Assembly (NCBI RefSeq): GCF_028464065.1
Contig: NZ_CP116808.1
Coordinates: 3,315,501-3,379,500 of the forward strand
DNA from: Saprospira sp. CCB-QB6
GTDB taxonomy: Bacteria; Bacteroidota; Bacteroidia; Chitinophagales; Saprospiraceae
Direction of reading: 5' to 3'
Length of the DNA stretch: 64,000 nt
Each line of letters starts with the position of its first letter. Position 1 is the first letter of the stretch. Both the position numbers and the translations under genes were made by a program. The notes below the pieces were generated by a model, which was given only the letters and a program-made list of their open reading frames with translations, was not told where the DNA came from and did no database searches. Shown here piece by piece: positions 37,206-44,694 of this stretch.

Positions 37206-38894
37206 TTATTCTTGGGCCAAAAAGGCTCTGACGGGACGCAGGGCTTTTTCTACGGTATCGGGCAAAAATGGCGATTGTAAATCGGCGATTTCCAATAATT
37301 TGAGGAAAGAATGGCGGCCACCAGTTTCGCAAAGTTTGATGTAATCGCTCCACGCTTTTTCGGGCGCCTGAAGTTGGCGATCCCAAAACTGAAAGGCGCA
37401 AATTTGGGCCAAAACATAATCAATATAATAGAAAGGGCTGGCAAAAATATGCGTTTGGCGCTGCCAGTAGCCCCCTCTTTGCAAAAAGGGCTGTCCCGAT
37501 TCGCTTGATTTGAGATGGGGCAGATAGCGCTCTTCTAGCTCCAGCCAAGCGGCATTGCGTTGGGCGGGCGTCCATTCTGGATGTTCATAGACCAAGTGCT
37601 GAAACTCATCGACAGCAGCGCCATAGGGCAAAAAGGTGACGGCTCCGCCAAGATGGGCCAATTTGAATTTCTCGCTATCCTCTTTGAAGAACTGCTCGAC
37701 CCAAGGCCAGCTAAAGAACTCCATACTCATCGAGTGGATTTCGCAGGCCTCATAAGTGGGCCAAATATAGTCGGGATCGGCTCCAGAGCGGCCCGTTAAG
37801 TAGCATTGAAAAGCGTGGCCCGCCTCATGGGTAAGAACCGTGAAATCGTGGGCGCTACCATTAAAATTGGAGAAAATAAAGGGCGCCTGATGTTCGCGGA
37901 AATAAGTGCAATAGCCCCCATTTCGCTTGCCATCTTTGGAGGCCAGTTCGAGCAGGCCTTTGTCCTGCATAAAGCGGAAAAACTCCTTTGTTTCTGCAGA
38001 CAGCTCGCTATACATTTGATCGGCCTGTTGGACCATCCAGTCTACATCGCCTTTGGGGGTCGGATTGCCATCCAAAAATTCTAGGGCAAAATCGTAGAAC
38101 TCCATCTTATCGATACCGATGCGTTCCGCTTGTTTTTTGTAGAGGGTTTGGGCCAGGGGCACCACCTGCTCCTCAATCTGCTTGCGGAATTTAGCCACCT
38201 CCTGGGGACCATAATCGCTGCGGGCCATGCGGGCATAACCCAGCTCGATATAATTCTCATAGCCCAGCTTTTGGGCCATTTTGTGGCGCAGTTTGACGAG
38301 CTGGTCAAAAATATCTTCCACCTCTTCCGAAATACTATCATAGTACTCCCATTTGGCCGTTTGAGCGCCTTTGCGCTGGGCTCTATCGGTAGAGAGCTCT
38401 AGGGGACTGAGGGTAGAAAGATTGTAGGTTTCGCCTTCAAATTCGATTTGGGCCTGCGCCTTAATCTCTTGATAGCGAGTAGAAAGGCGGTTTTGCTCTT
38501 TGAGGTCCTCAATAATTTCGGGCTGAAAGGTTTTGAGGGCCATCTCCTCCAAATTGAAGAGATGCTGGCCCAACTGCTCGGCCATTTCGGCCTTGTGCGG
38601 AGAGGCCAAAAGTGCCTTGCTAAAGGCATTGGACAGGGCTGAAATCTCTGGAGCCGCCTGATCGAAAAAGCTCTTTTCTTCTTGATAAAAAGCATCGCGA
38701 GTATCAATAGAATGGCGGACCGAAGCCAGATTGTAAGGGCCACTAAAGCGCAAACCCAAATCTAAAATCTGCTGCCGAATGGCTATGGCATCTTGGGCCG
38801 TGGGGGCCGCCTCAAAGGCCGTGATGAGGGCCTGGTATTCGCTTTTGATCTGCTCAAGCGCTGGGCGCTGATAGGGAAAGTCTTTAAATTGCAT
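37206..38894 (-). CDS. M3 family oligoendopeptidase
   Basis: This 562-residue cytoplasmic zinc peptidase probably trims oligopeptides. The zinc motif HEAGH lies at 356-360, and the third ligand is probably Glu385 in EACEIHSMSMEFF. Other family segments are NFNGSAHDFTVLT, GYENYIELGYARM and the C-terminal FYYIDYVLAQICAFQFW. The length and motifs fit the PepF/oligoendopeptidase M3 family. Codon use is like that of the core genes, so it appears to be a resident gene inside the repeat-rich region. Confidence 0.93.
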   Translation of the reverse strand: MQFKDFPYQRPALEQIKSEYQALITAFEAAPTAQDAIAIRQQILDLGLRFSGPYNLASVRHSIDTRDAFYQEEKSFFDQAAPEISALSNAFSKALLASPHKAEMAEQLGQHLFNLEEMALKTFQPEIIEDLKEQNRLSTRYQEIKAQAQIEFEGETYNLSTLSPLELSTDRAQRKGAQTAKWEYYDSISEEVEDIFDQLVKLRHKMAQKLGYENYIELGYARMARSDYGPQEVAKFRKQIEEQVVPLAQTLYKKQAERIGIDKMEFYDFALEFLDGNPTPKGDVDWMVQQADQMYSELSAETKEFFRFMQDKGLLELASKDGKRNGGYCTYFREHQAPFIFSNFNGSAHDFTVLTHEAGHAFQCYLTGRSGADPDYIWPTYEACEIHSMSMEFFSWPWVEQFFKEDSEKFKLAHLGGAVTFLPYGAAVDEFQHLVYEHPEWTPAQRNAAWLELEERYLPHLKSSESGQPFLQRGGYWQRQTHIFASPFYYIDYVLAQICAFQFWDRQLQAPEKAWSDYIKLCETGGRHSFLKLLEIADLQSPFLPDTVEKALRPVRAFLAQE

Positions 38895-38962
38895 ATTTAT
38901 GGTTGTGTGTGGAATAAGGAAGATTGCTAAGGTACAACCATCTTTTTGGAAATGGGGGAGGA

Positions 38963-41800
38963 TTATTTTTTTTGTTGGGGGGGATTATTAAAGGTGTATT
39001 CTTCTATTTTGCTAATGTTGATTATTAGATGGTCGTAGTATCTTGACCGAGGAAAGGGACATTCGTCTCTAGACTCTTTTAAGTCATATTCAACTTGACG
39101 TAGGTTGTAACTATAACTACCTGTTAATATGATATTTTGGGATAATATTTTTTCTGAGTATACGAAGCGTTGAAGAATATCTTTTTTAGGGTCTAAAATG
39201 TAGGTATAGAATTCGTTCCTTTTAATTGTTGTCGATAAATTATATGTGTTACTATTTTCAATTATATATACTTTTAATTTTAATTTAATAAATGGCCAAA
39301 GTATGAAGGTTGAGAGAAGTGTAAGGGTTGTTATCCCAATTGTTATGAATAATAAGTGTATATTTTTGGGGGTTGCTATTCTGTTAATATTGAGCCAGTT
39401 GAAGCCACATATGAAAATAAAAAAAATTACAATTATTAGTAGTAAGAATAGTATGATGTTAGGATTAGTTATTGGCAATTTATTCTTTTCCTCTTTGTCT
39501 TTTATCTCTGTGTTTATCAGTATAATAGAAGCTGGAATAATGAATAGTAGCCAGCCATATTGATACATGAAGACTAGAACGAATAATATTGGAATTAAAG
39601 CTATACGGGCTATTAGAAATAATCTCTTTTTAAGAAGAAGATTTTTATAATTGACAAAGGAGTCAACTAGAGCGTATTTTCTTAATTCTAAGTTTACTTT
39701 TATTAATATGGCTGGCACCCATATCTCCTTTTCGCTGATTAACCTATCGTATAGTTTTTTAACTATTTCATTAGGAACTGCCTGTAGGTATCGGAGGGCT
39801 TCTATTGCTGTTTCTTCTAGCCAATAGTTATTCTCAAGAATGATATCTGAAAGTATATGTTCGATTTCTGTTTTATTCAGAATTCCTAGTCCTTCCAAAA
39901 CTAGTTTACGTTCTAGGGTGGAGTATCTATTGTTAATTGCTTCTAAAAAGAAAGTTTTAAGCTCAGGGTAAATAGGTTCTAAGCAGTCTTTTCTATTTTT
40001 GAATGCACTTGTTAAGAATCGTAGGCTATGTAATGAACGATATAGGTGATCTTGAGAGCGCTCGTTAAAATAATCATTAAAATGGGTTATTTCAGTCCAG
40101 CAAAACTTTGCAATATTTATAGCTTGTTGCTGATTTGCTATTTCTACAAACAAAACAAGGCTATCTCGCCATCTAGAGTCAGTAGGAATTGCATTTCTAG
40201 GAATTAGATGTAAGTTTTTCTGTAGATAAAGTACAGCGAAATATTCATTAAAGCGTCTATGTACAAAACTGAAATGGGGGGAATTTCCTTCTCCAATCCG
40301 AATAATATGGGCAGCTTGAAGCACTTCTATTACGGCTTGAATCTTTAATTGTGGAAATTTTTCTTTTAGCCCCTCAACGGGGATATCCAAACCAATCAAT
40401 GGCTCATTAAACATAAAATAGGCTATTTCACTTGCAGTGTTAATAACCTCTTGTAGTGACATTTTGACTTTATTAAGGTCATTACTTGCAATGGCATTCG
40501 CTATGTAGCTGCTATAAAGTGCCATTTGGCTAGTAGGAACTTGTTTTTCTTTTTTTAGAAAATAGATAAGTAGGGAGTTCTGAAAGGGGTTTCTAACGAC
40601 ATCTAGTAAGTCTGGCCGAGCATAAAAAGCTCGGATTAACTTTTTATCCTGGACTCTCTTTTCTAAACTTTGATTGACCTGGTCATATGAAAAAGGAAGT
40701 ATTCTAAAAGAAATATCTGCACAAAAACTGTCAGTAGGACATCTGTATGGGCGAGAGGCTAAAATACCTTTACTATTGTGCGTGCCTGATAGAAAGTTAT
40801 AGATAAGATCCGAAAGGCTATCTATAAGCCATGAATTTTCAGGTTGATCTAAGGCTAAGGGGATTTCATCAAAAGAATCAAAGATGAAGTATAAATACCC
40901 TTCTTTATAGAGCTTTTTAAAGTACTTATCAAGAAAGTCGTCAGTACAAGGGTCTTTGCCCTTTAGATAATTAAATGTAAAGTTATATAAGTCTTTGGCT
41001 GTAGGAGGGGAGTCCTCAGTCCATTCTCTATCAGGCCTCCATTCTCTTAAGTCAATATAAAGAGGAATCCTATTTGTTTTCGATGCCTTACCAAGTAAAT
41101 CTATAGCAAGTTTTCTTAGTGCTACACTTTTTCCAGAGCCAGGATTACCAATTACCAAGAGGGTTCTACTATCAGCATTTTTTTTGATAGCGGCGATAAT
41201 GTTTTTTACTTTCAGTTTCTTATAGCGAGAAGTTTTTTTAGATACCTCTATTTGTGCATCTATTTCAGTGTAGTATTCTGAAGACCAGTTAGTTTCGTTG
41301 TTAATTTTTTCTAAATGACGTTCTAAAACGCTACAAAAGGCATCTCGGTCTCTATGGAACTCCCATTCAGGAAAAGCTTTATCTATAGAAGATAGATTTT
41401 TCTGCGTTAAATCTCTATCTTGATTAAAATAATTTATTGCTAGAATAAGGAGGAGCACAACAAAAGAAATGAAAGGGGAAGGTTGGGGATTAGGTATTTT
41501 AAGACCAAAATTTTGATAAATAAACTCTGTAATCAAAGCATTGATTAGGGGGGAAAAAGAGTAGTTTGTCCACAGGGCTCCAGCTATGGCTAATGAAACT
41601 AGACGAACCTTAATTCTTCCATGAGCAGCTGATGAAAAAATATTCTTTGTAATCCACATAATCAAAAGGATTACAACAGATAGTTCTACTGCAGATATAG
41701 GCCCAAGTAGAGTCCAGAAACCAAAAATGGCTACAATAGCGATGATAAGAATAATTATTAGGGTAGATCTTCGGTCAATATTTTGGGGAGAGTATCTCAT
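38963..41800 (-). CDS. Membrane-bound NACHT NTPase
   Basis: This 945-residue protein has a NACHT-type STAND ATPase in the middle. Walker A is GNPGSGKS (218-225), Walker B is FIFDSFDE (305-312) with the extra acidic residues typical of NACHT, and GILASRPYR near 345-353 holds the sensor arginine. Four N-terminal membrane segments (about 12-32, 36-51, 65-85, 109-124) and several more at about 720-830 flank it. A helical region between (about 560-710) may act as the ligand-sensing repeats. Bacterial NACHT proteins include proven anti-phage proteins, but a version anchored by membrane segments at both ends is unusual. It is AT-rich, unlike its neighbours, which suggests transfer. Function in defence is inference. 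Confidence 0.85.
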   Translation of the reverse strand: MRYSPQNIDRRSTLIIILIIAIVAIFGFWTLLGPISAVELSVVILLIMWITKNIFSSAAHGRIKVRLVSLAIAGALWTNYSFSPLINALITEFIYQNFGLKIPNPQPSPFISFVVLLLILAINYFNQDRDLTQKNLSSIDKAFPEWEFHRDRDAFCSVLERHLEKINNETNWSSEYYTEIDAQIEVSKKTSRYKKLKVKNIIAAIKKNADSRTLLVIGNPGSGKSVALRKLAIDLLGKASKTNRIPLYIDLREWRPDREWTEDSPPTAKDLYNFTFNYLKGKDPCTDDFLDKYFKKLYKEGYLYFIFDSFDEIPLALDQPENSWLIDSLSDLIYNFLSGTHNSKGILASRPYRCPTDSFCADISFRILPFSYDQVNQSLEKRVQDKKLIRAFYARPDLLDVVRNPFQNSLLIYFLKKEKQVPTSQMALYSSYIANAIASNDLNKVKMSLQEVINTASEIAYFMFNEPLIGLDIPVEGLKEKFPQLKIQAVIEVLQAAHIIRIGEGNSPHFSFVHRRFNEYFAVLYLQKNLHLIPRNAIPTDSRWRDSLVLFVEIANQQQAINIAKFCWTEITHFNDYFNERSQDHLYRSLHSLRFLTSAFKNRKDCLEPIYPELKTFFLEAINNRYSTLERKLVLEGLGILNKTEIEHILSDIILENNYWLEETAIEALRYLQAVPNEIVKKLYDRLISEKEIWVPAILIKVNLELRKYALVDSFVNYKNLLLKKRLFLIARIALIPILFVLVFMYQYGWLLFIIPASIILINTEIKDKEEKNKLPITNPNIILFLLLIIVIFFIFICGFNWLNINRIATPKNIHLLFITIGITTLTLLSTFILWPFIKLKLKVYIIENSNTYNLSTTIKRNEFYTYILDPKKDILQRFVYSEKILSQNIILTGSYSYNLRQVEYDLKESRDECPFPRSRYYDHLIINISKIEEYTFNNPPQQKK

Positions 41801-41856
41801 TTAGTATTTGTTTAGTAGGCTACTAAAGTAAGAATTTAAGATAGTATTCCCCCCCC

Positions 41857-42978
41857 CTACTCCCTAAAAAACCAACCATCCTCCCGAATCCACAACAGGC
41901 TCTCCGGAAAATCCGAACGGCTGAGCTCTCTTAAGTCATCTATCGCCAAACCTTTGGGGTCCAGACGGGGCATGCCCCCATGTTTTTGGACAATGGGAAT
42001 AATTTGTCCCGCCAAAAATTGCCCCTCCCGCCCCAGAGCAAGCCGCAGCAGGGGGGCATGCGCGCCATAACGACTCATCCGAAAGCTGTAGGTGCAAAAA
42101 TTCCCCAAACTATAGAGAATCAAACGCTCTTTGTAGAGCTCCATGCCCCGACTCACATGCGGACCAGTACCAATAATGAGGTCGGCCCCCTCATCTACGC
42201 AAAGATGGGCGGTCTCATAGAGGTTGCCCCGATTAAAACCCAGAAAAATCTCGGGTTTTTCCTTGGGCTGATGCCGATAATCTGGCCCCTCGGCCCCCCC
42301 ATGCAAGGAAACAATTAGGAGCTCCGAATTGGCCTTGGCTTTTCGGATTTGCGCCCGAACCGCTGCCCTATCTTTCATATTAAAGCTGCCATAAAAAGGA
42401 GAAAAAGCACAAAATGCACAAGAACGACCGGCCCGAACAAAATACACACAGGGCCGATGCGCCAATCCCGCCGGCATAAATCCCATATCCTGCAGTTGCC
42501 GCTCTGTATTCAAGCGGTCGGCCCGCCCAAAATCATCCATATGGTTGCTGGCAATATTCAAAATGTCAAAGCCCGCCCGCTGAAAAGGCTTTACATAAAC
42601 AGGAGGCAAACGAAAGCGAAAGCAGCTTTTAGGGTCATAACAAGCCTTGGGCCGCCCGCCAGAATCCCGCAAAACGGTCTCAAAATTTCCAAAACTAAGC
42701 TCGGCCTCCCGCAAATAGGGCAGGAGCTGCTCCCCAATCAAATCCCGCCCCAAATGAGGCGGCAAAAGCACCATCGGATGATTGGTCCCCGGCACAATAT
42801 CCCCCACCGCCGCCACCCAAAAACTATCCTTGGGCGCAGGGGGCAGGGGCCAATCCCTAACCGCCGCCAAACTATCTGCTGCCGACTGATAAAGCGGGGG
42901 CGGAGCCACCTCAGGCTCCAACTTTTCTGAGCCGCAAGCCCAAAATAAAAGACAAAGGAATAGAAGGTAATAAGGCAT
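41857..42978 (-). CDS. CapA-like lipoprotein (PGA synthesis / metallophosphatase-like)
   Basis: This 373-residue protein is of the CapA family linked to poly-gamma-glutamate capsule synthesis, whose fold is that of calcineurin-like phosphatases. Signals are VAAVGDIVPGTNHP near the start of the domain, SFGNFETVL, DILNIASNHMDDFGR, LLIVSLHGGAEG, ADLIIGTGPHVSRGME and LYSLGNFCTYSF. The start at 42978 opens a lipoprotein signal, MPYYLLFLCLLFWACGSE, with Cys at 15. The longer ORF only adds translated hairpin repeat. No CapB, CapC or CapE is nearby, so it may be a stand-alone surface enzyme. Confidence 0.9.
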   Translation of the reverse strand: MPYYLLFLCLLFWACGSEKLEPEVAPPPLYQSAADSLAAVRDWPLPPAPKDSFWVAAVGDIVPGTNHPMVLLPPHLGRDLIGEQLLPYLREAELSFGNFETVLRDSGGRPKACYDPKSCFRFRLPPVYVKPFQRAGFDILNIASNHMDDFGRADRLNTERQLQDMGFMPAGLAHRPCVYFVRAGRSCAFCAFSPFYGSFNMKDRAAVRAQIRKAKANSELLIVSLHGGAEGPDYRHQPKEKPEIFLGFNRGNLYETAHLCVDEGADLIIGTGPHVSRGMELYKERLILYSLGNFCTYSFRMSRYGAHAPLLRLALGREGQFLAGQIIPIVQKHGGMPRLDPKGLAIDDLRELSRSDFPESLLWIREDGWFFRE

Positions 42979-43039
42979 AACAGAAGCTTTTGTATGGACC
43001 GAAAGATAGCGCTTATGAAGCTTTTTTTTATTTCTTTTT

Positions 43040-43178
43040 GGGGCCTCCGCAGCGGCTTCGCCTTGCGGCGCTACGTTTCGCAGCTCGCTATTCGCTCGGC
43101 CCTTCGCCGCCTGCGACGGCTCGGTCTGGCCCTGCGGGCCACTGCTGCACATCGCTAGGCCGTTTGGCCTTCGGCCAT
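43040..43178 (+). repeat. Mosaic hairpin repeat copy 15 (type B)
   Basis: Modules are CCGCAGCGGCTTCGCCTTGCGG (imperfect), GCCGCCTGCGACGGC, GGCCCTGCGGGCC and GGCCTTCGGCC. It lies just upstream of the CapA-like gene, inside its longer false frame. Confidence 0.85.
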
Positions 43179-43179
43179 C

Positions 43180-43234
43180 CCTAGGGCCAAGGCCCTAGGC
43201 TATAGAATCATCGTCATCCCCTCCTTCGAGGGGA
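43180..43234 (-). repeat. Double palindrome, copy 2
   Basis: CCTAGGGCCAAGGCCCTAGG and ATCCCCTCCTTCGAGGGGAT are in reverse order to the element at 36811-36868. The two match in both stems and in their ATAG joint. Confidence 0.6.
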
Positions 43235-43280
43235 TTTTTTTTGAACCTCTGGGTTGAAACCATCGGCCCATATCATTTAT

Positions 43281-43343
43281 AGCAAACAAGGGCTTTAGCC
43301 CGCCAGTTTGCACAGCCCCACAACCATGGGCTTCAGCCCATGG
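43281..43343 (+). repeat. 63-bp repeat, left copy
   Basis: It runs from AGCAAACAAGGGCTTTAGCC to CCATGGGCTTCAGCCCATGG. The second direct copy is at 44180-44242 and an inverted copy at 44065-44127. The direct copies flank the 42-bp tandem array. Confidence 0.75.
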
Positions 43344-43434
43344 CTATGAGATATTGTGCAGCTTCAAAACGGTATATTCCATTTGGAGGAAGCTATTCTG
43401 CAGCTGCAAAACAACACCCTACAGTTGCGCTAAG

Positions 43435-43994
43435 CTATTCGCAATTTGTGAAACGGCATTTGTAAAGCGGGGGATGCTATTCGCAATTTGTGAAACGGCA
43501 TTTGTAAAGCGGGGGATGCTATTCGTAATTTGTGAAACGGCATTTGTAAAGCGGGCTATGCTATTCGTAATTTGTGAAATGGCATTTGTAAAGCGGGGGA
43601 TGCTATTCGTAATTTGTGAAACGGCATTTGTAAAGCGGGGGATGCTATTCGTAATTTGTGAAACGGCATTTGTAAAGCGGGTTATGCTATTTGTAATTTG
43701 TGAAACGGCATTTGTAAAGCGGGGGATGCTATTCGCAATTTGTGAAACGGCATTTGTAAAGTGGGGGATGCTATTCGCAATTTGTGAAACGGCATTTGTA
43801 AAGCGGGGGATGCTATTTGTAATTTGTGAAACGGCATTTGTAAAGCGGGGGATGCTATTTGTAATTTGTGAAACGGCATTTGTAAAGTGGGGGATGCTAT
43901 TTGTAATTTGTGAAATGGCATTTGTAAAGCGGGTTAAGCTATTTGTAATTTGTGAAATGGCATTTGTAAAGCGGGGGATGCTATTCGCAATTTG
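43435..43994 (+). repeat. 42-bp tandem array, 13 full units
   Basis: Thirteen units of exactly 42 bp (CTATTCGCAATTTGTGAAAC, then GGCATTTGTAAAGCGGGGGA and TG) are followed by a 14-bp partial. Each unit holds two near-identical halves, ATTTGTGAAACGG and ATTTGTAAAGCGG. Units differ at few sites, mainly C to T in CG or GC steps on the plus strand, plus changes in the GGGGG run. The frame is open on both strands, but most changes alter the amino acid, so I do not call a protein. Degenerate units appear to extend left to about 43390. Confidence 0.9.
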
Positions 43995-43999
43995 GCGTC

Positions 44000-44015
44000 G
44001 CCTAGGGACAAGCCC
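44000..44015 (+). repeat. Single end of the MITE-like element
   Basis: GCCTAGGGACAAGCCC matches the terminal repeat of the 165-bp element but has no partner end nearby. It adjoins the end of the 42-bp array. Confidence 0.45.
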
Positions 44016-44064
44016 TTAGTGTCATATATCTCATCTTCCTTATGGTTTCCCTTCTATACTTACT

Positions 44065-44127
44065 GCCCTGGGCTGAAGCCCAGGCTTGTTGACTGAGCGA
44101 ACTGACGGGCTAAAGCCCTTGTTCGCT
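44065..44127 (-). repeat. 63-bp repeat, inverted copy
   Basis: It reads GCCCTGGGCTGAAGCCCAGG at the left and GGGCTAAAGCCCTTGTTCGC at the right, the complement of the direct copies with some changes. Confidence 0.6.
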
Positions 44128-44179
44128 TTTCTATTCTAAGGTTATTTACTATAGTAAGAAAATGACCCCAAGTCTCAAT

Positions 44180-44242
44180 AGCAAACAAGGGCTTTAGCCC
44201 GCCAGTTTGCATAGACCCACAACCATGGGCTTCAGCCCATGG
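44180..44242 (+). repeat. 63-bp repeat, right copy
   Basis: It differs from the left copy at 43281-43343 only at a few bases, near the centre (CATAGACCCAC against CACAGCCCCAC). Confidence 0.75.
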
Positions 44243-44293
44243 CCCTAAGCAGCTTCTTGTTCCTAAAGGCAGGAAAGAGAGCAGCCAATAATC

Positions 44294-44461
44294 GCCTAGG
44301 GACAAGCCCCTAGGCTAATCCAATGGAGTCAGCCCTCTGCGAGGGCCTCGACTGTTGATGTATAAGGCCTTGCTAAGTCATTTTAGCAGAGAAGCAGCTT
44401 ATCCAAAGGCCCTCTTTAGAGGGCTGTCTAGAAAAGCTAGCCTAGGGGCTTGTCCCTAGGC
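44294..44461 (-). mobile_element. MITE-like element, copy 2
   Basis: Its 168 bp match copy 1 (32796-32960) in reverse orientation along their length: both terminal repeats, the CCTCTTTAGAGGGCTGTC segment, GGCCTTGCTAAG and GGAGTCAGC. Sequence divergence is mostly in the central loop. No target duplication is evident by eye. Confidence 0.7.
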
Positions 44462-44508
44462 GCAGAAAAGGCTAAACACAAAATTTTCAACCTACAGGCC
44501 CATATAGC

Positions 44509-44618
44509 AGGCGGCGTAGCCGCCGCAGGCCTAGCGATGTGCAGCAGTGCGGCGCAGCCGCAGGGCCGAGCGAACAGCGAGCTGCGGAACGTAGCGCCTG
44601 CCGCAGGCGGGAGGCCCC
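44509..44618 (-). repeat. Mosaic hairpin repeat copy 16 (type B, inverted, short)
   Basis: It lacks the longest variable module; those present are GGCGGCGTAGCCGCC, GCGGCGCAGCCGC and CCTGCCGCAGGCGG. It lies about 75 nt before the methylase-kinase gene, in its leader region. Confidence 0.8.
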
Positions 44619-44694
44619 AAAACAACAAGCAGATAGATTTTAATAAAAAACCCTATATTTAGAGACACACTATAACAGACAAGCCAAAATACCT

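Noticed and set aside
42979-43152. N-terminal extension of the CapA-like protein, and the like for anmK (22051-22179), CoA-binding protein (57061-57342) and the TPMT-like protein (8753-8836)
   Set aside because: All are translated hairpin repeat in front of a good internal start with signal peptide or family N-terminus.
43354-44019. 221-residue ORF of 14-residue repeats (LFAICETAFVK type)
   Set aside because: It is the 42-bp array read in frame. Most unit differences change the amino acid, the reverse strand is also open, and no signal or domain is present.
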